Part shown: positions 10,124 to 17,600 of the stretch, piece by piece | Numbering within the stretch: position 1 is the stretch's first letter | How the letters are laid out: the number at the start of each line of letters is the position of its first letter | From: Candidatus Thalassarchaeaceae archaeon | GTDB taxonomy: Archaea; Thermoplasmatota; Poseidoniia; Poseidoniales; Thalassarchaeaceae | NCBI GenBank assembly: GCA_030747885.1 | Contig: JASLJW010000115.1 | Coordinates: 1 to 19,724, forward strand | DNA length: 19,724 bases | Direction of reading: 5' to 3' | Program-made: the position numbers and the translations under genes | The notes under the pieces: generated by a model | What the model saw: the letters and a program-made list of their open reading frames with translations, nothing else | The model's database searches: none | Told to the model about the DNA's origin: nothing

Positions 10124-10870
10124 CTATTCTTCGGACCAGATGTCCTCGTCTTCCTTTTTACGAAGTTCATCTACAACGGTTCCATCAGCCTGTTCATCTG
10201 ACCAAATTACCTCCCCGTACCATGTATCTTCCATTCCTGGAACTCGTCCGAAAGCGGAAAGCGTCGCTTCCTTCAACGTGAGTTGCTCAGGCTCCTTTTC
10301 TTCGTCATCGATCTTAGAACGAAAATCAAGTCGATGAGTCCCAGTTTTTTCTGTTTCGAATACATTTAGAGCAGTTTCAAGAGCTAGGCTAACGAATAAT
10401 TGTTTATTCATCGATCGGTCGCCACCTTGGCTAGTTGTTGAACGTACTAGGAACCGGTCTTCCCAGAATGCACAAACAAAACCTAGACCTACTGGTTTGT
10501 TCACGGTCCCTCCACTAGGTCCTGCTATTCCCGTTATTGATATTGCTAAATCTGCACCAGAGCGTCTGAGCGCCCCTTCTGCCATTGCTGCAGCAACGTC
10601 CTTGGATACTGCACCAGGAACGGAATCGCCCTCAAATTTATTCCTCGCGACCCCCAATTCCTTCATTTTTGATTCATTGGAATAGGTTACCCAACCTTGT
10701 TTGAACCATTCACTAGAACCTGAGATGTCGGTAAGTGTACTAGTTAGCATTCCACCAGTACATGATTCGGCTGTTGTAATCATCCAGCCATTTTGTTTTA
10801 GCTTCCGAGCAAGCCTGGAGGCCAAGGTCGCGTTACGCTCAACCATTGTTCCCACCGGGCGAGACATCAT
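10124..10870 (-). CDS. pncC: CinA C-terminal family protein (NMN deamidase PncC-like) with C-terminal extension
   Basis: PncC-type enzymes deamidate nicotinamide mononucleotide to nicotinate mononucleotide in pyridine-nucleotide recycling. Visible family motifs: ESCTGG (35-40, Ser36 in the catalytic position), GWVTYSNESK (59-68), GIAGPSGGT..KPVG (114-128) and GGDR (149-152). The family domain is complete by about residue 172. An extra 74 residues follow, rich in Asp, Glu and Lys, with a central segment containing AFGRVPGMEDTWYGEV; I do not recognise this part. The N-terminal CinA nucleotide-binding half is absent, as in stand-alone PncC. The first two codons are both ATG (10870, 10867); an AT-rich block at 10889-10895 lies 22-25 nt upstream. 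The gene lies just downstream of tRNA-Val and upstream of dp1. Confidence 0.88.
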   Translation of the reverse strand: MMSRPVGTMVERNATLASRLARKLKQNGWMITTAESCTGGMLTSTLTDISGSSEWFKQGWVTYSNESKMKELGVARNKFEGDSVPGAVSKDVAAAMAEGALRRSGADLAISITGIAGPSGGTVNKPVGLGFVCAFWEDRFLVRSTTSQGGDRSMNKQLFVSLALETALNVFETEKTGTHRLDFRSKIDDEEKEPEQLTLKEATLSAFGRVPGMEDTWYGEVIWSDEQADGTVVDELRKKEDEDIWSEE

Positions 10871-10894
10871 TCAAGAGGATGACTATGCAATAAT

Positions 10895-10970
10895 TGGTGG
10901 GCCCGACCGGAATTGAACCGGTGATCTTCGCTTTGTAAGAGCGACGTCATAACCCCTAGACCACGGGCCC
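10895..10970 (-). tRNA. tRNA-Val (anticodon UAC), CCA encoded
   Basis: On the minus strand a full cloverleaf can be folded: 7-bp acceptor GGGCCCG/CGGGCCC, D arm closed by GTC/GAC, anticodon stem TCGCT/AGCGA around the 7-nt loop CTTACAA (U33 before anticodon TAC), 5-nt variable loop, and T stem ACCGG/CCGGT around TTCAATT. Discriminator A (10898) is followed directly by genomic CCA (10895-10897). Anticodon UAC reads GUA (and probably GUG) valine codons. No intron is visible. It lies 39 nt after the aspS stop and 24 nt before pncC, all on one strand. Confidence 0.95.
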
Positions 10971-10973
10971 CAC

Positions 10974-10987
10974 ACCTCGCGAGAGGT
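10974..10987. other. Small hairpin just upstream of tRNA-Val
   Basis: ACCTC-GCGA-GAGGT on the plus strand is a perfect 5-bp stem with a 4-nt loop (GNRA-type on plus, UCGC on minus). On the transcribed minus strand it ends three bases before the mature tRNA 5' end, so it would sit in the tRNA leader or the aspS 3' tail. No U-tract follows, so I do not call it a terminator. Confidence 0.35.
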
Positions 10988-10998
10988 ATTCTATTGTT

Positions 10999-11029
10999 GA
11001 AGTAGTCGCTTAAGGAGTCACTCTACTTC
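10999..11029 (-). other. Inverted repeat spanning the aspS stop codon
   Basis: Arms GAAGTAG (10999-11005) and CTACTTC (11023-11029) are perfect 7-bp complements separated by 17 bases that contain the aspS stop at 11010-11012. In the aspS mRNA this would be a stem-loop closing the gene. It may protect the 3' end or mark processing between aspS and the tRNA; a weak terminator is possible but no T-run is present. Confidence 0.3.
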
Positions 11030-12425
11030 GGTCTCTTGGGAAGAGTACAACTTCACGCACATTCCCTGCACCAGTCAGTACCATCAACAGTCTAGCAACC
11101 CCTAAACCCCATCCTGCATGAGGGGCAGCACCGAATCGGAATCCATCAGTGTAGAATGTGAAATCTTTTGGGTCTAATCCCATATCCCTCAGATTATCTT
11201 CAAGGATATTTACTCGGTGCTCTCTTTGACCACCAGAAGTCATCTCATCGCGTCCATAATTCAAATCAAATCCTCGACTCAACTGTTCTCCTGTCGTTCC
11301 TTTCTCATCTTTGTTATGATAGATGTAGAAAGGTTTCATTTCCATTGGCCATCTTGGGATGAAGTGGAAACCAGGGTGTTCTTGAGCAATTAAATCTGCG
11401 TCGGATGCACTTATGTCGTCACCCCATTTTATGTCGCCACCTTTTGCTTGGATGATTTCTATTGCCTCATCGTAACTTACTCGAGGAAAAGGTAGAGCTG
11501 GAATCTCGACAGTGATTGGCTCTAGTTCTTGAGATTCTCTGTATTCATTGATGATGTCGATTAGATTCTGATCTTTGGATGCAACTTGGCTCCAGATATG
11601 ATGGATCATCCTTTCCTGTACTCCCATTACATCATCATCATCAGCCCATGCCATTTCAATATCGAAAGATATGAATTCATTCAGATGTCGATAAGTGTCG
11701 TGTTCTTCTGCCCTGAATGCTGGCCCTATTTCGAAAACACGTTCCAATCCACCAAGTATTGCAAGTTGCTTGTAGAGTTGAGGGCTTTGCGACAGGAACG
11801 CGGGAGTCTCAAAGTAAGTCATCGCAAACAAGTTGGTTCCTCCTTCGGAAGCGCTTGCTATGATTTTTGGAGTATTAATTTCTTGAAACCCTTCTTTGAG
11901 GAGATGTTCTCTTCCGTAGCAAAGGACCTTGCTTCTAAGTTGGAACATGGCATTGATATGACTTCTACGCAAGTCAAGATGACGATTATCTAAACGAGTA
12001 TCTAGTTCTACATGCACCTTGTCGGTAATTCCAACTGGTAGTGGAGTTTGAGCTTCAGATAAGATTCTAGCAGCCTTAGCAAATATTTCGTATTCAGGAG
12101 GGGGTAGAGGTTCCCCCTCTGGGACCTTAGGTGGTCTTTTCTGAGCAACATCTCCTGTGATTTGAACCGTGGATTCTCTTGAAATCGATTGAATTGAAAG
12201 GAAAATATCTTCATCCATGGCATCCTTTTTCAAGAATGCCTGAAGATGCCCTGTACCATCTCTTAGAGTTAGAAAACACACTCCTCCGCGTCCTCTAGAA
12301 ATCTCTGCATGACCTGCAACAGTGACTTCTTGTCCAATCAAATCTGCACCGGAATTAATGATGTCACCAAGTGTATGGGTTCTGAATGCGGTGGGCAACC
12401 AATCGGTGGAGTCTCGTCCGACCAT
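11010..12425 (-). CDS. aspS: Aspartyl-tRNA synthetase, archaeal type
   Basis: Charges tRNA with aspartate. An N-terminal OB-fold anticodon-binding domain (about 15-135, FRTHTLGDI to the Pro-rich linker) precedes a class II catalytic core. Motif 1 region: FQEINTPKI (180-188), then ASASEGGTNLF and SQSPQLYKQ (212-220). Motif 2: FRAEEHDTYRHLNE (237-250), GGQREH (398-403). Motif 3: GLGVARLLM (440-448), ending LFPRDRSRVTP. This ending and the absence of the bacterial GAD insertion mark the archaeal/eukaryotic type. The frame is open up to a TTG at 12518, but residues before FRTHTLG are not family-like. ATG 12425 (471 residues) is the best start and leaves room for the divergent methyltransferase gene. 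Whether it also charges tRNA-Asn depends on GatCAB/AsnRS elsewhere in the genome. Confidence 0.94.
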   Translation of the reverse strand: MVGRDSTDWLPTAFRTHTLGDIINSGADLIGQEVTVAGHAEISRGRGGVCFLTLRDGTGHLQAFLKKDAMDEDIFLSIQSISRESTVQITGDVAQKRPPKVPEGEPLPPPEYEIFAKAARILSEAQTPLPVGITDKVHVELDTRLDNRHLDLRRSHINAMFQLRSKVLCYGREHLLKEGFQEINTPKIIASASEGGTNLFAMTYFETPAFLSQSPQLYKQLAILGGLERVFEIGPAFRAEEHDTYRHLNEFISFDIEMAWADDDDVMGVQERMIHHIWSQVASKDQNLIDIINEYRESQELEPITVEIPALPFPRVSYDEAIEIIQAKGGDIKWGDDISASDADLIAQEHPGFHFIPRWPMEMKPFYIYHNKDEKGTTGEQLSRGFDLNYGRDEMTSGGQREHRVNILEDNLRDMGLDPKDFTFYTDGFRFGAAPHAGWGLGVARLLMVLTGAGNVREVVLFPRDRSRVTP

Positions 12426-12523
12426 GAACCAAAGCGGGCGCTTACGGAACTTCAACCGCTCGGTCAACCAATTGGTGAAAATATTAGGAAAATGGTAAAT
12501 GTAGTTGCAACTCGCCAACGCTC
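12426..12523. promoter_or_regulatory. Divergent promoter region between aspS and the methyltransferase gene
   Basis: This 98-bp spacer holds one AT-rich patch, AAAATATTA at 12478-12486, then GGTAAATGTA at 12494-12503. The first could act as a TATA element for aspS with a leader of about 30 nt. The second is centred about 25 nt before the ATG at 12524, which would suit a leaderless transcript in the plus direction. No SD-like site precedes either start. Assignment rests on spacing alone. Confidence 0.35.
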
Positions 12524-13276
12524 ATGGGTGGACAGGAAGACCTCATCAAACGGATGAAGGAAATCGATTGGTTCCATTCTATTCCCCTCAAGGGAGGGAT
12601 TGTAACTCCTGGTCGTGATGATTCGATGTCCAAACTAAAGCAGGTTTGTTTGCCAGAAGATCTCTCAGGAAAATCAGTACTTGATATCGGAGCATGGGAC
12701 GGTTTCTTCTCTTTTCAGGCGGAGAGAAATGGTGCAGAACGAATTCTAGCGACAGACCATTACTGTTGGAGTGGCCCAGGTTGGGGCACCAATGAGGGAT
12801 TCAAATTTGCACATGAAGTTCTCGATTCCAAAGTAGAAGATCTCGAAATTGATGCAATGGATATCTCTCCTGAAACTGTAGGCGAATTTGATGTAGTTAT
12901 GTTCTTGGGAGTCTTGTATCACCTACAAGATCCAATGGCAGGACTTCGAGTGGCTGCTAGTGTATGTAAGGAACTTCTGATTATTGAGACATTGATGGAC
13001 GACCTACATCGTTGGAAACCATCTATGGTCTACTTCCCTAGTGATTCATACAACAAAGATTCTACAAATTACTGGGCACCCAATGTTGCAGCGATGAAGG
13101 GTATGTTACATGACCTTGGATTTTCTAGGGTCGAAGTTGTGTTCCCTAAGAACCGATTCATTCGTTATTCTCTTCCTGTTAGGATATTGTCTTCTATCAA
13201 AGGTTTGTTTGAGGGCCGTGGTTCTTTCCGACAGACTGTCCATCAGGGCAGGATGTCTTTTCACGCATATCGATAA
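12524..13276 (+). CDS. SAM-dependent methyltransferase, CmoB-like/DUF1698 family
   Basis: A class I methyltransferase of 250 residues. Seen: an N-terminal WFHSIPLKGGIVTPG segment (16-30), SAM motif I VLDIGAWDGFFSF (52-64), acidic TDH after strand 2 (77-79), the LGVLYHLQDP block (128-137) and IIETL (153-157), followed by the substrate-side region with YFPSDSYNKDSTNYWAP (170-186). The order and wording of the last three blocks resemble CmoB, which makes 5-carboxymethoxyuridine in tRNA using carboxy-SAM. But the protein is about 70 residues shorter than CmoB, and many relatives of this shape (W-[FY]-H-x-I...TPG) are uncharacterised and sit in glycan or natural-product contexts. Substrate unknown. 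It lies upstream of metK on the same strand (63-nt gap to the chosen metK start). Confidence 0.8.
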   Translation: MGGQEDLIKRMKEIDWFHSIPLKGGIVTPGRDDSMSKLKQVCLPEDLSGKSVLDIGAWDGFFSFQAERNGAERILATDHYCWSGPGWGTNEGFKFAHEVLDSKVEDLEIDAMDISPETVGEFDVVMFLGVLYHLQDPMAGLRVAASVCKELLIIETLMDDLHRWKPSMVYFPSDSYNKDSTNYWAPNVAAMKGMLHDLGFSRVEVVFPKNRFIRYSLPVRILSSIKGLFEGRGSFRQTVHQGRMSFHAYR

Positions 13277-13339
13277 TTACAAAATCCAGTCTTTTTCTCA
13301 ATCATACGATTGAAATGCTATTGCTATGTCGCGTGCTCC

Positions 13340-14590
13340 ATGAGTGAGGGGGGGTGGCTATTTACATCTGAGTCCGTGGCTTCTGGACATCCAGACAAGT
13401 TATGTGATGCAATTTCAGACTCTATTCTAGATGCATGTCTAGCACTAGATCCTAATGCTAAGGTTGCTGTTGAGACATTAGTGAAAGGCCGTGAAGACAA
13501 GGCATTCATAGTTCTAGGTGGCGAAGTTACACTTGCAGAAGGAATAGAAAATCCTGATTTCGTTCAGGTAGCTAGAGATGCTGCTGCCGGAATTGGATAT
13601 ACTGATCATGCAATTGGCATGGACGCCCGTTCAGAAGATAGTTGCGAAGTAGTTGAATTAATCACTCGCCAATCGACTCATATCAATCGTGGAGTTGTCC
13701 AAGATATCGATGCACAGGGAGCTGGCGACCAGGGTCTGATGTTTGGATATGCTTGCGATGAAACCGAGTTATTTGATGGACATAAGGGGAGGTGGATGCC
13801 TCTTGCAATTGCTTTGGCACAGGCCCTTACTAGGGAGTATAGAAAACGTCGAGAAGACGGAACTCTTGATTGGGCAAGGCCAGACGCAAAATCTCAGGTT
13901 ACTCTTCTCCATGATGATGATGGGAACGTTGTATGTGCTACAAATATTGTAATCGCGGCCCAACATAAGGATATGATTGCTGAAATTGGGTCCGAAGAGG
14001 AAGAACAGGCTTGGGTCAGATCAAAAATCATTGAACATGTAATTTCTCCTGTTGTCCCTAGTTCATTGATTAATGAAGAAACAGTAATTGTAGTAAATGG
14101 CACAGGTCGTTTTGCAGACCCTGGCGGCCCATATGCCGATGCTGGACTCACAGGTCGGAAAATTATCGTGGATACATATGGCGGCCGAGGACGTCATGGA
14201 GGAGGAGCATTTTCCGGCAAGGATCCATCCAAAGTTGATCGTTCAGCTGCCTATGCTTCTAGGTGGGCGGCAAAACATGTCGTTGCCTCAGGTCTTTCCC
14301 GTGAATGCGAAATTCAGTTAGCATATGCAATTGGGGTAGCAAATCCTGTGAGTGTTAGGGTAGACACATTTGGCACAGGTTTGGTGCCTGATGAGGAGAT
14401 CGCCTCTTTGGTAAATCAGCACTTTGATTTCAGGCCCGGACACATCATCAATAATCTAGGCTTAAAGGCTCCAATTTACGCAGTTACCGCATCTGGTGGC
14501 CACTTTGGGAGAGTTCCAAGTGACCCTTCACAGTTCACTTGGGAACGTTTGGATGAAGGCATTATCACCGCTTTCCAAGCAGTTCTATGA
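13340..14590 (+). CDS. metK: S-adenosylmethionine synthetase, bacterial/eukaryotic type
   Basis: Makes SAM from methionine and ATP. From ATG 13340 the protein is 416 residues; a TTG at 13310 in frame would add ten non-conserved residues. All bacterial-type signatures are visible: SESVASGHPDK (10-20) with the catalytic His17 and Asp19, GAGDQGLMFGYA (127-138), DAKSQVTLLHD (182-192), GRKIIVDTYGG (272-282), GGGAFSGKDPSKVDRSA (287-303) and the C-terminal TASGGHFGR. The segment GRFADPGGPYADAGL is a variant of the usual GRF-(V/I)-GGP. Most archaea use a highly divergent archaeal MAT family instead, so this gene was probably acquired from bacteria at some point. A possible TATA patch is ATAATTACAAAA (13273-13284), overlapping the end of the methyltransferase gene. 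Confidence 0.94.
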   Translation: MSEGGWLFTSESVASGHPDKLCDAISDSILDACLALDPNAKVAVETLVKGREDKAFIVLGGEVTLAEGIENPDFVQVARDAAAGIGYTDHAIGMDARSEDSCEVVELITRQSTHINRGVVQDIDAQGAGDQGLMFGYACDETELFDGHKGRWMPLAIALAQALTREYRKRREDGTLDWARPDAKSQVTLLHDDDGNVVCATNIVIAAQHKDMIAEIGSEEEEQAWVRSKIIEHVISPVVPSSLINEETVIVVNGTGRFADPGGPYADAGLTGRKIIVDTYGGRGRHGGGAFSGKDPSKVDRSAAYASRWAAKHVVASGLSRECEIQLAYAIGVANPVSVRVDTFGTGLVPDEEIASLVNQHFDFRPGHIINNLGLKAPIYAVTASGGHFGRVPSDPSQFTWERLDEGIITAFQAVL

Positions 14591-14653
14591 ATCGCGCCTA
14601 CATTTTATCCAGTTCGCGAGCCCTTCATAGCGAAGATATCAGTCCATTAGGTG

Positions 14654-17600
14654 ATGCGTCGCGGTTCAGTGTTGACCTGTGTCCTCCTATTGATGGTCTC
14701 ATGTGGGCCACTGGTCGGCATTGTATCAGCTGATTCGACAGTTCTTCTGGACCTTGATCGTGATCTAGTAGTATTGACTCCAGGACAGTCTACAAATGTG
14801 ACTTTGACTATTGAGAATAATGATACCTCAATTCATGATTTTACAGTGTCGTTGGGCAGTTCATCTGCTGGTTCTGAATGGGTAGTAAACCTCACTCAAA
14901 CTTCGATTAATCAGGTCTATCCTTATGCTAGTGATTCTTTGGAAATCGTCATATCATTATCAGGAAATCCATCTTCAAGTTCATCAGGGGCTCAATGGAT
15001 TTTCGTTAATCGTAGTGGTGCTTCATCTAGCATCGAAATCCATCTTTCAGTAGGTGCAATGTATCTACCTGATATTGATGCTACAGGAATTGGAGATAAT
15101 GGGCTAATACAGTCTGAATCTAACACTACCCTAGTACTTCCAGTAGAGATTTCCAATTTTGGTTCGGTTCAAGATACAATTCTACTCAGTGTTGGTGCTG
15201 AACCAGATATTGCAGGCTTTTGGAGCAATCACTCCACTGGGAACAACACTGGTGGGAACAACACTGGTGGAAACAACACTGGTGGAAACAACACTGGTGG
15301 GAACAACACTGGTGGGAACAACACTGGTGGGAATAATGGCACTACAATCGATAAGTTACTGATGTATGGGAATAGTTACACCTCTCAGAATTCTCTTCAT
15401 ACTATCCTAGAGGACTTGGGCGTAACAGATGCTGAAGCCTTGACAGGTGGAGGATTGAATTTCGATGACCATTGGAATAACGTGAATAATTCTGCTCATT
15501 CGTGGAATACTACTCTAAGAGATCCAAACACGGATTGGGATTATGTTGTTCTTCAAGATCAGAGCCAAATCCCTGGATTCTATCGTTCTACTACTTCATG
15601 GATTGATGATAAGGACGCTGCAATTTTATTGGCTAATTCAATTGAGGCAGAATCTTCAGAATCGGTTCTTATGATGACGTGGGGGCGAAGAAATGGCGAC
15701 CCTGCGAATCCTACAATTTATTCTAACTTCACAATGATGCAAGACAGACTCGAGGAGGGTTACATCGATTTTAGAGACAACATGACAGTTCAAGGCCGTG
15801 ATGTTTGGATTGCTCCCGTCGGTCTTGCGTTCAAACACATACATGATGATCTGCTGTCTTCAGGTTCTAACCCCCTCACTTCAGGAACCACATTCTATGG
15901 ATTGTATTCTGCTGATGGTAGCCATCCATCTTTGTCCGGTAGTTATCTGGCAGCATGCGTAATTTATGCTACACTAACAGGTACTTCTCCTGTTGGTTCT
16001 AATGATAGCGTGGCTCTATCAAGTTCTCTAAAATTGGAATTGCAACAAGCTGCTGCTGCTACTGTGTTCAATGAGACCAGCCATCTTTCATACCCTTGGG
16101 AAAATTCTACTTCTGGAGGAGGGGCCTCTATGCCTCGTTCAACACCACCAACTCAAGGTCTTGATGCTTCTAGTTGGACTGTAACATGGGATAATCCTGT
16201 TGTCCGAAACTTATCTTCCGGAGCATCTACATTTGTTGATATTAGAATTGAGATTCCAGCCAATGCTGCCCCAGGGCCATATGGTTTCAGACTTCATGCC
16301 GCTACTACTCTAGGAAATTTCAGCGTTAGTACTGTTATGGTGGTTGATGTTAACGGTACACATTTATTTGACTCAAATTTCTCTTCAGATGATATTTGGA
16401 CACCCGGAAGTTCCGGAAATGTCACACTCACATTGACAGATATTGGTACGGACGGAGTCTCCCCCTCTCTAGTCCCAGGTAGTATTTCGAGTACGGGAGC
16501 ATGCCTTGTAGATAGTGTGGATTCAGTAGATACAACTGCTGCTGCAGCTTGGTTATTCGGGCTTGATATATTGTCTTCTGCTCATGATGGTGACCAATGC
16601 AATCTATCACTAAGTATCCATGAGGCAGAAAGTGATTCTACTACTTTGTTATCTCATTCTTTTGCAATAGGTTCGCATCTATCAATTGACGTTCAATTGC
16701 CTTCTCAAATCATCTCTATCGAACCAGGGACTTCTACAATCGTTGATGTCATTTTAACCAATAATGGTACTGAGGATTTAGTCCTCTCTGCATCATCTTC
16801 AATTATAGATGGGCTTTCGATTTCTATTCAAGAAACTACTGTTTCAAGGGGCACTTCTGAAATCATGACAATTACTATCTCCGCTGATTCGGATATCGAA
16901 GTTGTAGGAAATAATATAGTAAATATCACCTTCTTGGTAGATGCCATTGGCACATTAATTTCCATTGACGGTGTTGACACTAATGTTGGCCAGATTGAGT
17001 TGGATATATTGCCTTGGACTTCACTAAGGGTAGTTCCTCCCCAAACTACTGGAATTACAATGGAACCCGGCTCATCTACTTCTTTTTCCTTTGATATTGA
17101 GAATGATGGGACTTCTTCAGTGGATGCGTCACTAGTTTGGTCTGCGATTCCAGCAGGCATTAGTTTCACTACATTGAATGGTTCAATTTCACTCGTAGCA
17201 GGAGAAACCACGACAGTCTCAGTATCTATTGAATCGGATCAATCAGCTATTGCAGAAAATAGCCCAGTGACCTTTGAATTAGTGTCTCCTCTTGATGGCT
17301 CTTCATTGGATTCTCTAGTAGTCTCTCTTTCGATTACACCCCGAGGGATTCCGTCACTAAGTACTGGTTCAAGTCAATTACCGATTCTTGGTTTGGTATG
17401 GAGCACGGTCGATTTCACGATTGCAAATACTGGAAATTCAGCAGGAGTTTTCGAAATAGTGGTGAGTGAGGCTCCAAGCGATGTTCAAGTAATACTCTCT
17501 GAGAGTGCATTTTCACTAGCACCAGGTTCTACTCAACCTGTAGAAGTGCAAGTTAAGGGAGATGGAGATGGAACCTTGATTCTCCGTGCTTTCTCAACTA

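Noticed and set aside
10895..10970. Integration (att) site at tRNA-Val
   Set aside because: No integrase gene and no second copy of the tRNA 3' end are visible in the window, and the flanking genes are housekeeping genes.
11586..11993. 135-codon plus-strand open frame antisense to aspS
   Set aside because: It lies wholly inside the conserved class II catalytic core of aspS and its translation shows no recognisable features.
12426..12518. Longer aspS start at TTG 12518
   Set aside because: The extra 31 residues do not resemble AspRS and would use nearly the whole divergent promoter region; ATG 12425 is directly followed by family-like sequence.
14613..14634. TTCGC...GCGAA inverted repeat downstream of metK as a terminator
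   Set aside because: Only 5-bp arms with a 12-nt loop and no T-run; this is easily expected by chance.
15236..15337. CRISPR-like direct repeat array
   Set aside because: The 15-bp units are contiguous with no spacers, stay in frame and encode a linker; no cas genes are nearby.
15159..15362. Plus-strand frame with Gly-Thr-Thr-Leu-Val repeats inside the surface-protein gene
   Set aside because: It is the shifted reading of the 15-bp TGGNN repeat, with no start context and no sequence features beyond the repeat.
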